In this document: positions 1 through 12,920 of the stretch, piece by piece
Layout of the letters: the number at the start of each line of letters is the position of its first letter
How positions within the stretch are numbered: the stretch's first letter is position 1
NCBI RefSeq assembly: GCF_047663525.1
Contig: NC_092592.1
Coordinates: forward strand, 21,318,501-21,382,500
Length of the DNA stretch: 64,000 nt
Direction: 5' to 3'
Origin: Anas platyrhynchos
Taxonomy: Eukaryota > Chordata > Aves > Anseriformes > Anatidae
Translations under genes and position numbers: made by a program
The notes under the pieces: generated by a model
What the model was told of the DNA's origin: nothing
The model's input: only the letters and a program-made list of their open reading frames with translations
The model's database searches: none

Positions 1-2953
1 AACGAGAGGACACAGATAAGGTTCCTCTGTAGGTCACTGGCAGAGTGCGAAGGAGCATCCAAACTTCCTGCGCCCTGAACTAGTTCATGTTTCATGCATC
101 AGGTGGGGGGAAAAAACACTTTGATCTTCATGAGAATGAATGAGGCAAGGGGGAAGTGGGAACTTGTGCGCTGCTGGTGGAGGAGCTGGTATGTTCACCT
201 TGTTGCATGTAGGGCTGGACCACAGACACTTCTCTGGGGCGAGGGAGTGGATGTCCCTGGAGTCTAACTTGAGTGGGTGTGTTGTTTGGTACAGGCTCCT
301 TCATCCATTCTATCTGTACTGTAACTAATTTAGCTCCTAAACTGATGGCATTTAATTGTGAGGCTTCTCTCTAGTAACTCTGGTGGCATGGCCTTGGAGA
401 ACTCCCACGTGATACTTGGGTCTTTCTCAATGCCTCCCTGCCAAAGTGCCCTCTGCTTGGGTGCCCAGCTGCTGGCAGCAGCAGTTTGGCAGCATTAGAG
501 GCACAGCAGCCAGGGCATCAAATACCCGCTTGCTGATACACGGGGGGAGGCAGAGACAGGTGTTTTCTTCTGAAGTAGCAAGGCTTCTGTTTGAAACTGG
601 GATTTGGTACTGATAGGGAGCATTTGGAAAGGAGTCCCCTTAGCATGTGGGGTATCACCAAGTGTAAAGCTTTCGATAAAGTCTGAAGTAAAGGTAGAAG
701 TGTCAAAGCTAAGCAAAATGTTCAGGACCGTCTCAGCACAATTCACATCACCTGTTTCACACAGACAAAAGAGATAGGAGGGGGAAAAAAAAAAAAAAAA
801 GGAAAGTGAGCTTTGAGAACTCTGAATGAGTAAAAATTCATGACTAATACCATTAAAGCAGAGCTGAGCTAGCTCACTTTTCCCTTTATCTCTGATCACG
901 CCTGGCTTGATTCCTTTTGCTTGGGCATTAAATGAATTCAGTGGCTGCAGGCATTTGTGGGCTCAGAAAGTACCACAGGCTGGGGATCTTCTTTTGCTCT
1001 CCATGTCGGGTGCTGGGCAAAAAAAGTGAAGTGCTTCGTGGTCTGCCTGAAGCCAGCTGATAATTGCAAATATTTGCTGATTGCAGCTCACTTGGGCTGC
1101 CAGAACTGGCTGCCCAAACTGAGAAAGCACTCACAGCCAGGACCTAACCTGGGATGACGGTGGTGGCGGAAAAACAGCAGAACAGCACTGCTCCGTGTCT
1201 TAATAAATCATGCTGTTGCTCATATCAGCTTGGTGGGGTTGAAGGAGCTATCAGAGATGACAGGAACCACGCTTGCTGAAGCAGAAAGTTTTGCTTGAGT
1301 GCTGTTTCAGCTAGACATGTGTTAGCATCGTGCTCACAAGGGTCAGGTGTGCATGTGAAACTTCAGTGATCGAGCCTGGAACGTCACCAGGAAATCTGGA
1401 AGCATATTTCACCTGTCACAGCCTTTGTCTCTTTGGTTCAATCATTCCCATCATTGATTAGACAGATGGTTTAGAGACAATAACCCAGGAGCCAGGCTCA
1501 AAATACCGCGTTGGGTTCTCAGCTTTGCCGTGAATGCCTTGGGCTGCCTAACATGAGGCACTTCTGTGCCTGCATCAGAATTTGGGCTTTTGCCTCTTGG
1601 GCTACAGGCTCTCTCTAGGGCTGGAGCCACTTTTATGTGCGAGACTGTGTGACCTGATTCAAGCCTTTCAGCACTTAAACGGGAGGAGTGATCATCACAG
1701 ACGATGAGGCTACTGGTAGTCATTAAAAAGAAGGGTCTGGATGTAATATGACTGTTCTTCCTTAGGCCTCTAAGCATCTGCTGCTGGCTGTGGTTAGTCA
1801 GAGGATGCTTCTGGTGTTACTCAAGCTCATTTTGTTGCAACAGTGATTCAAACAAGCTCACGTTCTTTATGTATAATCTGGAGAAATCTGTTCCTTAAGT
1901 GGAGGCACAGACATGACAGCCCTGGAGAGATGGGAACACAGATTACCTGGAGGCAGATTTGGGGGAGGCTAACAAGGAAAAATGTTGTTGCGCCTTGCGA
2001 CACTTGTTGTTTTTCCGCATTAGAAGCGCTGAATCTGCATAGTTTCCCTGGACATCAGTGGCAGCCCTGAGACATCACCTGCGGAGACACCTGAAATAAG
2101 CACACGCTGTAGAAGAATTGCAGGCTGAAGTGACAGGCTGCTTCTGTAGAAAGTCTAATGGCGAGGTTGTGTCTGACAGTCTGGGGTCCCCCGCCATGCG
2201 CTGAAGCATGCAGAGAAGACACGTAGGTGATGGAGCAGATGGCAGCTGGCTTGCTCTCACGTGGGACCTCCTCCCTTTGCCCTGACAAATATGCATGTGG
2301 TTCCTGTCAAATCCCTCTGCAGGGCTGGCTTTGGCTGAATTTTTTGCAGCACGTTTCAGGGGGAGGAATATATTCCCCACACCCACCAGCTCCCTCTGGC
2401 AAGGATTTCACATGGATTTCAACAGACCATTTCATGGCCACTGGCTTGGTTGGTCAAAGAAGCTGTCCTATGATAACACCATCAGTCCTACCTGTGTCTG
2501 CAGGACCCACCACTGATGTCTGGGTGCCACACCGTCTTTAATATGTTTCTTCCAATCAAGTGTTATAAATTCCTTTTTCCTTGTTAGCAGGAGACATAGA
2601 TCACAATTTCTATTTCTTAAAATACCTTTTATTAGCTGTTGTTATTAATAGAATCAGGCTGTTATGTGAAGAGTTACCTGCTATTACTAATAACACGTTC
2701 ACTTGCATATTCATTCATGCTCACTGTTACCCAGCTGGAGCAACTGTTGGGAGGCCAACCCCAACATGCACACTTGGAAGCAGAAGGTCATCCTGATGCA
2801 CCAGTGGTTTCTAGGTAGGTGTTTAGAAATCCCTTTGGAGGGCACTTTGCTTCATCAGGTGTGCACATAACTCTGTAGTCTTCACCTGTGTATAGCAGCC
2901 AACGCCCTCCTGGGTGTGTGAACAAAGTTATACAACCTGTTGTAGATGCTAAT

Positions 2954-2999
2954 GTCTGCTGGCAGCTGTGTGCAGGAGGTCTGCTGGCAGCTGTGTGCA
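2954..2999. repeat. Direct duplication, 21-bp unit
   Basis: The same 21 bases occur at 2954-2974 and 2979-2999, separated by the four bases GGAG, giving a 25-base period. The copies are identical, so the duplication is probably recent. It abuts the inverted repeat at 2999-3040. Confidence 0.9.
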
Positions 3000-3040
3000 T
3001 AAGTTTAGACCACCATCAGGCCCTGGTGGTCTAAACTTAT
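2999..3040. repeat. Perfect 17-bp inverted repeat
   Basis: The left arm at 2999-3015 (ATAAGTTTAGACCACCA) is exactly complementary to the right arm at 3024-3040, with an 8-base loop. The stem is too short for a typical microRNA precursor, and I see no open frame or transposon terminal motif attached. It may be a template-switch product or a small palindrome. Confidence 0.9.
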
Positions 3041-5037
3041 CAGTTCTTGCAAATTCATCAGGATTACTGGCCTCCAGAATTAATCAGTCCTTGGGAATCT
3101 TTCACATAGTATCTTCTTAGCACAATTCTTTCTTTTTGGCTTGTGATGTTTCCTTGTCGCTATTTCTCCATTCAAATGTACAGAAATGTATAGAACTTAC
3201 ACACAAAATTGCACAAAAAGGGCTTTTACGACGTCAGAGGGCATTGCTTTACTGGCATGGTGGAAGGCAAACTTACCTGGCAGGGAGGTGGGACTAGGGA
3301 AACATGCAGCCCACTTGAAATGAAATCTGTGCTGTCAGTCCCTGTAAAATCACCATGCCTCTGAGCTGAAATCAGGAGCATCATTGCCCGTGACAGATAC
3401 CAATATGCACAGCAATCAGCCCTTGCAGCATGGACTTGTTGCCAAAGTATGTCCTTGGCAGAGTCCATGATATTGTGGCATGAGGTAGGCTTGAGTTCAT
3501 TGGGAATAAGGTGGATGATAGGTAGATGGATTGGTACTTGGGCATGCCAATGCTACCATCTCCATCTTTCTGTGGATGGAGCCCATATTTATCTATTCCA
3601 GCTGGCCTCAGAGCCTCTATGCCATACCTCCTGACTCAGAAAAGCCTCCATGCCACAGCTCTCCTTGGTGTTTTGCAGACTATTTGGGTTCCGCCCACCA
3701 TCTTTGCTGCCCTTTGCAACAGGTTTTTTTTGCCCTGGATCTCTCCATCCATGGGGATGTAATTCCCTTCCTGTTTTACAACCTGTACTTGGGCTTGTGA
3801 CCAATCCTACTAACCTTCCTGTTTCCCCTTCTGAGAAAAACTCTTTGGTAACATACTCTAAAGATGTCTAAACAAAACAAGATCAGGTAGAACAATGCTG
3901 GTTCCTGACTTTTAGTAGTATCCATGGATTTTTGTCTCCTGTCAGCATTTCAGGGCATTCCTTCTGATGCTTGGGGACATGCAGGGGTTCTTACAGGTGG
4001 TCTGGCTGTCTCATATATGGAGCAATGACCTTCTCCACCAGCTGTGTTCTGTGCTGTAACGTATGGGTGCCCAGCCTGGATGCGGGTTGGAGAAGGGAGC
4101 TCCTTGCAGGCTCTGGAAGGGTTAAGAGGAGCATGGTGACTATGTGGCACAAAGCAGGCAGCAAATTACACACCTGCCCTATGTGGGAACCTGGCAGAGC
4201 GAGATGGCCCAGGCCTCCAAACCCGGAGAGCTTTCTGGGATCTTAGCCATATGGCATGCTGCACTGGTTCCTCGTGAGTAGGTTCGCTTGGGGCTTTCCT
4301 ATACGTGTGGTTAATGAAACCGTCTACTCCTTCAGCAGGTCTCAATTAGTCTGGCTGCTCTGTGAGAGGCACTGGCTCAGTCTGGCATCTTCGCCAATGG
4401 TCTCAGTTCGCTTCTCTTGCTTTCGCCCAGAGGAGTCTGCTGCTGAAGGAGGAAACACCTTTCCTGGCTGCAGAGCGAGGGTCTCCAAAGAAACCTGGGC
4501 TGTAGTTTGTGCATAGTTGGCAAGACTGAATATAATGCCAGCCAGCAAACCGGGAGAGAGGAGTTATCATCTTGGGTGTCTCCACAGTGGAGGAAAGGGG
4601 TGAGTGCTCTGCAACTCTTCTTTATTCAAGCCCTACCTTTTCCCCTCCATGGAACCTGAACCTCCAAGAGGTTCCTGGCCTGAGCAGCCAAAGTGGCTGG
4701 GAATAAGTGTTGGGCTATGGGACACTGGAATAAAGAAGTCTGTGAGCTACCGAAGAGGCTCCTGAGCACCATCCCATGGGCCATGCCCTTCCCTGCTGCA
4801 GGCTGGCTTTCAGTGCGACTCAAGCAGCCAGCAAGGAGAGGAGGAACCAGCCTGCCTGATCGCTCAGCAGCTTGGTGCTCTGCCCCGTGTCACGGTCAGC
4901 TGTGCAGGAGCCACAGGGGGACCTGCATGGTGTAACCAAGAAAATGGAGGGAGTTGGGTTTTTAGAAGGAACTGGTACAGAGAAACAATTTGTGCCTCTC
5001 TAAGGCATGTTGTGGTGGGGAAGGAATGACTTCAGAC

Positions 5038-5039
<2 letters not shown>

Positions 5040-5075
<36 letters not shown>
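5040..5075. repeat. Homopolymer T tract, 36 bases
   Basis: An uninterrupted run of 36 T. On the minus strand this is poly(A). I see no processed gene copy or target-site duplication next to it, so a simple expansion is the likelier reading. Confidence 0.85.
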
Positions 5076-5076
<1 letters not shown>

Positions 5077-8000
5077 TGGAGAAAAATGAGAGGGTGTGCT
5101 GCTGTGCTTGGCAGATAGCTGTGTAGGTAGCTGTTACCTGTGATGGTGGAGGGGAGGTCAGCAGCGTGCAGGTTAACACACATTGCACATCTTTACATGG
5201 ATGGCATTTTGTGGTAGATTTCAAAACTGTACAAAAGTTCCACACAATTAGAAGTTAAAAACAGGTGGTGGCTTGCAGTTCATATGATAAAATGCATAAA
5301 CTAGGAGGAAAGTGTGAAAAGGCTAAGCTGACGTGTCAGTAAAGCAGAGCCACTAGCTGTGGATTTAAGTGCTAAGATAACTGCTGGTTGTTTCACAAAG
5401 TCAGGTTCCTTATCCAGTTATTGCATAGCTTCCATTTGGGAAATCAGAGCCATGTGCAGCCCTTATTGACAGATCTTGCTTTGCATGAGCTATTCTAGGG
5501 TTTGCAATGCCAGGTGCTTTGTTTTTTTTTTTTCTTTTTATTTGCCTATGTCACTGATTGCCATTGCTGGCTGTGTCTCTTGTGCCATTTGCTATCTGTC
5601 AAGCTCCCACCCACGCTACCCTGATGGCTCAATCAAAAGCTCTCCAGCAACTTGGTTATTTCTTGTCCTCTGCTGCCAGTTTCTCGTAGATGGTACTCCT
5701 GTAATCACTATCTTTCAGTAAGAACAGTTTTGCACCAACATCCCCATCTCCGTCAGCACGAAGAGCTGCCTAGCCCTGTCCTCTCAGCCATGAAAAAGCT
5801 ATTTCCAGATGCAGTAGAAAGGAGGCAGATTTTCAGTAGCTGTAAATCTGAGCTTCTGCTGAGAGGTGCTTCAACAATTCAAGCTGGCCTGGAGCATCTC
5901 AGGATTTTTCACTGAGGATGGGGGAATTATCTTTAAACTAAAGGGGTGAAGGGATTGTATTTAAACTAACACACTGTCTAAATGAGCACTGCTCTCTTTT
6001 ACTGCTGCACTGGGGTCCTTCGTGACCATGGACCAGCTCTTCGTGTTGAGGGAAGCAGCCCTCTCTCCACAGTAGCCATCTTACAGAGGGGATCTGAGGA
6101 CATTTAACAGGCTAATGTGCTCTGAAGTGGGGTTTGCATGAAAGATACAATGCCTGATCCCAGCCTGACCTTGTAAATATTTACTATTTGATATGCCCCG
6201 AGCAGTCCTATACATGTGAGCATGGCAATGGGCAGCAAGAACATTTTTAAGTATGTGGGTGTTACTGCCCTTTGTGCTCAAGCTGGTGCCAAAAGGCCAG
6301 AAAAGCTATATCTGCCCTGCCTCTTGCAGACCAGAGGTCAGAAGCCATTGGCACGGACACCGTATGCCATGCCCAGGCAAACATTTGGGTTAGAAATGTC
6401 TGTATGTGCTGGCCATGCGGAATGGAGATGTATCGTTATTGTGCAACTAAAGGGCAAAGAGACTGTCCTCAGCATTTGCTGAGCTTAGCATTCGCCTGTG
6501 GCACAGCTCAGTGATGTGCTGCCGGGCAGCGCAGCAGTCAGGAGACAGGAGGATTTCTCCAGCCACGGAGCAATCTGTTACAGCACAACACGATACCGGG
6601 ACTGAATGAACCTAACTCAGCAGGGCAGGTAAATGCAGCTGAGATGGTTACTGACAACGACCTGCCAGGCGTGTAGTGATGCTTGCAGTATGTGATGTAC
6701 CCGCTCAGGTAGAAGGGGCTGGCAGTAAATGTGCTGCTGAGGAATGAAAGGCCTCCAGTTCCCGTGGCAGAGGCATTTACTGCTGGGCTGTGCTGTTCTG
6801 TTAGCTCAGGACATCCAGATGAGAATGCAGGCACTGAAGAAATATAAGGAGAGCTGTACCTTGACCCATCTACCATTCAAAAGCATTAAATATTTAGATA
6901 TGCAGTCAGAAATGATTTGAATGTCTTGACAGAAAACCTCCTGGGAGAGGGTGCTTTTGTTTCGGTGCTTACTGCAGTGCCCTCTCGTTGCACAGGAACT
7001 CAGTTCTGGTAAGGGGCTAGTTTAAAACAGCAAAGGACGGGATATTTTTTGGGTCCAGTTTTCCTCAGAGGCTGAGGGATAGCCAAAGGCCCTGCCTTGT
7101 CAGCATCATATAACAGAAGCAGCTGAACTCCAAATGTAGCAGATAAGGCAGAAGTTTCATACCACAGCCATAAACATCCCTAACCAAACTCTGGCTCCCC
7201 TGTGAAGTCTCTTCTCCAGAGACCACAGCAGAAAATCTAAGCATCAGGAAAGCAGCATCTGTGCCAGTTCCTGGAGGATGAGGAGACATACCCAGTGTCA
7301 TGGAAGAAGCCAATGGCAGAGTGGGAAGCATATAAATGCATTAGTTAGTGACTCAGACTCCAGGCTGGCCCAGCCCAAGGGGTGTGAACCTGCGTCATCC
7401 TCCTGACCAGCTAAATTCCACCGAGGGGACCTCTTGCCAGCGGATAATGTGGTCCCATCAGAGCTGAAACATTGCCAGAAACCAGAAATATCATCTTGAA
7501 GAAGAAAGAAAAAGGGAGAAAATCATTCTGTCCATATTGAAATGCTGCGGTTTGGGTATTTTCAAAATGAAATGTTTCTAGCTTCTGCTTGGAAAAGACT
7601 TTCCAGCTGTATTTCTGTACAAAAGAACTGATTGTATTTATTATAATGGAAGGAGTCAAAATCTAAAATTAAGGAAGGGAAACACTCAAAACTAAAAGAC
7701 AGAACTCTCTCAAGAACAACCAACCAGACAACAACTGGGAAATCCCAGCTCTTTGTAAATCAATCTGAAAAGACTGAGGAAATTTTCCTTTGATTTTTCA
7801 CTGTCAGGTTCATCCTGCATCCAAACGAAAGCTCTTACTGGTATATGTAATTTCTGCAAAGCAGAAATGTCCGATTTTATGCACTTGTCACACATCCCCT
7901 TATGCTTTGCCTTCATATGACTCAGCTGAATTGGAATTGGAGAGATTAGAGACAAAGAAAATTCTCACAAACACATAAAATAAATCCCATATGGATATTA

Positions 8001-10030
8001 AAACAAAGCTAGTGCATTATTAGCAGTGCTTTTAAAGAGCCTTGATATTTCCTGAAAACTCCCATGTGTCTGTAATATCTTCCACAACATCAATCCTAGC
8101 ATGTTACATGGTCATTAGTCCAAATAACATACTCATTCATTTATGAGTTTGAATTACGAGCTCTATTGCCAAAGATCTGATGTTTATTGTGTACCATGTT
8201 GGTAATTTGATGGCTGGACTTCTCAGAAGTTCGGAATATTAAGGACAAAGCCTGGGGGAACTGAACTGGAAGAGCTGGGAGGAGTGACAAGGAAGGATAG
8301 GAGTGCTGTCTTCAGAGCCAGGTGGGATCCTGAGGCTGGGATTCCAGCTCTCTGTATCCCCATGCTGTGGCTGAGGCCATGATGAGAGGAGAGGTTACAG
8401 CACTTGATAGTGGTGTGAAGCTTTCCAAAAACCCCTGTACTGTGTCACAGCGATGGTCTCCCTCACCCCGTGTCATTGGTGGCAACCAGAGAGGCTGTGC
8501 AGGGAGAGGGCGCAAACCTGGGTCCTGCCTGAGGTCTGCACCATCAGCCCCATGTCCAAAAACTGTGTGTGTGTGTGTCAGAGGGCACCTCTCTGCCCTT
8601 AGCAGCTGGTTATGGACCTCGGTGCCCATGAGTCTCTCTAAACTCCTTGTCAACACGCTGGTGTTATCTGCTTATTGGCAGGCAACTGGCAACATTTTCC
8701 AGAACTTTATAAATCTCCTGTGTGAAAAAATGTACACTTATCTGCTGAGCACATCTAAAATTTCCAGTTTCCTGTAATTCTTGGGGCATTTAGGACTTCC
8801 TCAGTTCACAAACAAGGGAGGTGAGTCACAGACAAAAGCCACCACTTTCAAGGGACGCCTCGGATGACATTGCTCACGCTGAGCACAGAGCCCATGTTTT
8901 TGGGGATCGCTGCTGGAGAGCTGAGGTCTCTTCGCAGCTAAAATCCAGGAGTGGAACTCATCACATCAAACTCATTTAAAAGACAGGCATCCAGCAACTG
9001 ATCTGGATGTCTGGATACAAAAGTTAGAGATGCACCACTAGGGGATGATTCACCCTCTCCTAACACAGGTATCTCAGATTGCTGGTGTGAGTCACCCTGG
9101 GAACCGCCTCCCTGTCTCTCTTGACTATAGAAGATGCTTATTTAACCAGCGTGGATCTCATACATAAGGCTAAAATTGCTGAAGTTTGTTGAAACCTGCC
9201 CCCGCCATCTTTGCCCTGTGAAAAAAAGATGCCTAAACTCCAGTCACCTTGGAAGAATTTTGGCCGAAGGGGAACACTGGGCGGGTGAGTGCAGGGCAGC
9301 CTGACGCTCCACCACCTGCTCAGGGTGGGAAAACATCCCAACCTCTCACAGTTGTAATGCATCAGGATTTTTTAATTAATTATTTTGGTTTGTGGAATGA
9401 TGCAGTTCCTGGTGGTCACCCGAGAACCATGCATCTAAGTGTAGTTGCTTTGGGATTCAGGGTCAGGCTAAGCCCATTTTAGGTGATAAAATGGCAGTTA
9501 AATACTTGATATTTGGATCATCACCATTTAACTTGGCACCTCAAAAAGACAATGAAGAAGTGCAATACTATCACTGTGTAGGTCTCCTTGTTTCTGAGTG
9601 TTAAAAATCACATGGCAGGTGTCACCAGAATTGTGTCGGTGGCTTGTAAGCCATGTATTCCACATATCCATGTAAATGCTACAGCCAGAATGTGAAAGCT
9701 CTCTGTATATGAAGGAACAAGTATTTACAATTGTTCAGGCAAAATGACAATTCGGCTTAGTCAGCTTATAAAGTGACTGAAGGTCACAGGCATTTTGAAA
9801 AGGGATCGGCATTTTTTCTGTTTGAGGGCTAAAGACCAGGGTTTTGTAAAAAGCTATTTTAGGAGGGCTGAAAAAATGTGAAACAAGCAGATGTGTTTGT
9901 TACAGAGCCAAATTGGCATGTAACAGCTGTCGTCACGCTGGTCTCTGTTATGAAATACTACTTATTCTGAAAAGTGCTGTGTTTTTGCATATAGTTTAAA
10001 AAGAAATAAAAGTTTTACAGGTAAGTGTTG

Positions 10031-10070
10031 GTTTGTTTTTTTTTGTTGTTGTTGTTTTGTTTTTGTTGGT
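10031..10070. repeat. T/GTT-rich simple repeat
   Basis: A low-complexity tract of T runs and GTT triplets, just left of the CpG-rich block. Confidence 0.8.
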
Positions 10071-10199
10071 TAAGAATTCCAAGCAAGGGGTTGATTGTTT
10101 TCATGCAAAGGTAACTTTAAATATGCAGTAATAAAAGGACCAGAGTCAGAACACAGGTGGCGTTTATGTGTATAAAATCGTGATTTTAAGCCTCTCTCC

Positions 10200-12210
10200 C
10201 AAACCCAAGGTGTCCTGCTTTGTGACCGATCCTTATGAGTTTATGTACGCAGGCTGAAGTACGGCCACGCGTGCCCGTGCGCACACCAGGCTGCATTTTC
10301 ACCTTCTGGGCCGCGTGTGCCTCCTTCCCGAGGCTGACCCTAAAGCTCACTTTTGCAGGACAAAAAGCTGCCCGTGTTTCCCACGGCTGCGGGGCCGGGC
10401 CCGGGGCTTTTCGGGCTCGGTTCCCCCGGTACCGCTCCCCCCGGCCGGCACCGGGCGCTGGGGCCGGGCCTCCCGGGGAGGGCGCAGCGAGGCCCCGGGG
10501 CCGGGGCTGGGGCTGGGGCTGTCTCCATCTCCGTCTCCGTCTCCCCGCACCTCCGGAGATGAAAGGATTGGGCCGGGCGGCATCAGACAAGGCTGCAGAG
10601 CCGCGGATTGGCCCTGCCCGCGTCAGGCGGCTGCACACACACGGCCGGCACGCTGCTGGAGGCCGGCCTGACCGGCAGTAACCTCCGCGGAAACCCAGCC
10701 TCTTTTTTTTTTTTTTTAAAATTAATTTATTTATTTTTTTTAAAGCACCGTCAGCCTTGGAGGGCGGCCCAGCCAATGCCCGGGAGGGGTGTGCGCAGGG
10801 GCCGTGGTGGCATCTCCTGCGCGCTGCGCCCGCGGAAAGGGCTGCGGAGCCTCCACCTGGCCGCTGCCTTCCTCCCTGCGCGGGGTGCCGAACAAGCAGC
10901 CGCTTGTTTCCCCGTCCTCCCCTTCCCAGCAGGGCTGGCAGCCTCGTTAACCCGTCCCTTCCCCGGCCGCTGCGAGGTTTTCGGGGAGGCAGCGCTGGGC
11001 CGCATCGGCGTGGCAGCCCTAATTCATAGATTACACGGGGAACCAGGAACAGGAATCGTGCGTGGGACACTTCCAGGCAACCAGCTCAAAGTGCTGAGCT
11101 GGCAGTGCTGAAGGGCTTGATAGTACAGGAAAACATTCTGGGCAGGGGATTTAATAACAGCCTTGAAGAAAGAGGGAGAGGCAGAGATCTGAGTTCCACT
11201 CTCATGAAATGCAGGCAGAGGGATCATTAACTTTATTTTTAGGCTTGGCTGAATAATCAAGGGGTTTGAAGATTTGCCTCCTCTGTCTTGCTTGTTTTAG
11301 AAGGAGTTGTGCGAGCAGAGCTCAGATCAAAGGAGCACCAAGGCACCAGAAGCTGCACCTCTCGCACTTACAGCAAAGTGGAGAGCCAGAGCACTTCATG
11401 TGCTTGCTGTTACAGCTCAGGACAGCCGCACAGCACCACGCTGCTCGGGCTGGGGGAGCGCGGAGCAGCCCAGCCCTTTCTCCCTGGTGACCCCCTGCTC
11501 CCCGCCGCAGGCACCCGCTCCCACGCTCTGCGGCTCGCCAGACTCTGGCTCTGCCCTTCCCACCCAGCGAGCTTTCAGGCAGCAGGAGCTGCAGCTGGAA
11601 ACCCAAGCGTGGGCCCATTTTGCCGAGGAATTCAGCACGCTGTGTGCGAGGGGCTGCCATTTTGCCCAGCAGTGCCTCCGCGCTGCACCCCGTTGCATCC
11701 AAAGGGAGCGTGCAGGAGCCATGCGGCGACGGCCTTGTTCACCACTTCTTCCAAAAGCAGCGGGGGGGTGGGGGAGCGGGGAAGGAACATCAATTACAGC
11801 AGTATCTGGTCCAGGGATTCCCCCCTCGCCTTTTGTTTCCCTCCAGCTGTGAAAGGGATGGGGAGAGCAAGGGCGCGTGCTCTCGCAGGAGGAAAATTCC
11901 CCCTGGCCGGGGCTGACGAACCCGTGTGACGCGCTGGCGGCTGCACCCGGCCGCAGAGACACGCTGCCGGTATTACGTGTTGTGCTGCATGTACATCCGT
12001 CAGCCACGGGCCCTGGCACCGGGCCCTGACTGGAGGTAACCTGCAGTAACCCGGCGGCGCGGGCAGTTGGCTCTGCAGCAGCAGGCGTGCCCGGCCACCA
12101 CCGGGCGCTGGAGTATGAAAGCCATCATAATCCGCTCATTCACCGCGCTTAAAGAGGCAGAGGTTTTTCTGCCCTTTCCTGCTGCTCGGGGAAGGGAGGA
12201 GGCGCTGAGA
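10200..12210. promoter_or_regulatory. CpG-rich block downstream of SCD, candidate promoter of an unknown transcript
   Basis: Dense CpG begins sharply near 10.26 kb, is strongest at about 10.38-10.68 and 10.75-11.0 kb, and thins out toward 12.2 kb; flanking DNA is AT-rich and CpG-poor. Within it are CCAAT boxes at 10567-10571 and 10607-10611 (both on the minus strand, 40 bp apart) and 10773-10777 (plus strand). A T-rich tract at about 10702-10742 splits the core. Long open frames on both strands have low-complexity proline, arginine and glycine composition and look like by-products of GC content. Unmethylated CpG islands normally mark promoters, so I infer a start site, most likely of a noncoding RNA. 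In human, the lncRNA OLMALINC lies downstream of SCD; equivalence is only a guess. Confidence 0.5.
10567..10611 (-). promoter_or_regulatory. Pair of inverted CCAAT boxes
   Basis: ATTGG occurs at 10567-10571 and 10607-10611, so both CCAAT boxes read on the minus strand, 40 bp apart. Paired CCAAT boxes inside a CpG island are a typical NF-Y promoter arrangement. A third box in the opposite orientation sits at 10773-10777. Confidence 0.5.
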
Positions 12211-12270
12211 AACGGGATCGCGTAGCCCAGCCCGCCATGTCATCAGCCCAACACGCCTTAAAGTAACATT

Positions 12271-12276
12271 TTTATT
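12271..12276 (-). terminator. SCD: Candidate SCD polyadenylation signal AATAAA
   Basis: TTTATT on the plus strand reads AATAAA on the minus strand. A GT-rich stretch follows about 15-25 bases beyond it in the direction of SCD transcription, as expected for a cleavage site near 12250. A plus-strand AATAAA at about 12285 overlaps the area and belongs to no known transcript. Confidence 0.45.
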
Positions 12277-12873
12277 ATGAACAAATAAAATTTCAGATCA
12301 GCACAACCAGATGTCTGTTTCCGTATTAGTAGAAATTATTTCAAAAAGTTTTTTTTTTTTCTTGTCCAGTACACAAAACAGAGATACTACTATGCAGAAA
12401 TCCCTAAGCTGTGAAAAATCGTATCCTACTCTCATTTCAACAGTAACAGAGCTTAGACAATGTGCAGATTCAGCTTTCCAGTCCTTCCCCGAACACCCAA
12501 CGCTTGGACAGCTGCTCTTCACGATACCATCAGGACTGGGAATGGTCTTGGAAAACAAATGCTTCCGCCAGCATCGGTGTGCGTGTGGTACGCCTGCCTC
12601 CTCCTGCTCCCTGCGCCCTGGAGAGGCAGGGTGTAGCCCCATATTTCAGACAGGGAAACTGAGGCACAGAGAGGTTTGTTGTTTTTTTTTTTTTTAAGTG
12701 ACTTTGTCCCAAAGCACGCAGTGAGCAAGTAGCTTACCTGGGAGCAGAGCCCAGGAGAACTAGAAGCTCTAGTCATGAGGTCCCGCTGCTGCCTCATCCA
12801 CTACCACCTCTCACAGACTCATTTACACTAAACATACAGACAATGCGTCCAGGATACAAACATGCCACCAAAA

Positions 12874-12920
12874 ATATATATATATATTTATAGGTGTATA
12901 TATAGATATATATATATATC
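12874..12920. repeat. AT dinucleotide microsatellite
   Basis: TA/AT repeats interrupted by TTTATAGG and TATAG. It lies within the predicted SCD 3' UTR. Confidence 0.9.

Larger units (their letters stand above)
1..10185. other. Intergenic region left of the SCD 3' end
   Basis: No reading frame here looks like a conserved protein; the open frames are short, overlap on both strands and carry no recognisable domain or exon structure. I saw no tRNA or other RNA gene. The stretch holds simple repeats (A-run near 785-800, T-run at 5040-5075, a GT run near 8564-8577, a T/GTT-rich tract near 10031-10070) and the duplicated and inverted block at 2954-3040. By human synteny the next gene in this direction would be WNT8B, but none of it is visible. 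Confidence 0.6.

Noticed and set aside
2999-3040. MicroRNA precursor or transcription terminator
   Set aside because: The stem of 17 pairs is shorter than a normal precursor, and rho-independent terminators do not apply to a vertebrate nuclear genome.
5040-5075. Poly(A) tail of a processed pseudogene on the minus strand
   Set aside because: Sequence upstream on that strand shows no coding remnant, and no flanking target-site duplication is visible.
10186-11070. 294-codon minus-strand open frame in the CpG block
   Set aside because: The composition is low-complexity Pro/Arg/Gly/Ala, the opposite strand is also open, and the frame has no domain or splice structure. Stop codons are simply rare in DNA this GC-rich.
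11288-11929. Overlapping plus-strand open frames of 181 and 213 codons
   Set aside because: Several frames are open at once in GC-rich DNA, and none resembles a protein family.
12284-12290. Plus-strand AATAAA as the end of a convergent gene
   Set aside because: There is no supported plus-strand transcript leading to it. In AT-rich DNA the hexamer is common by chance.
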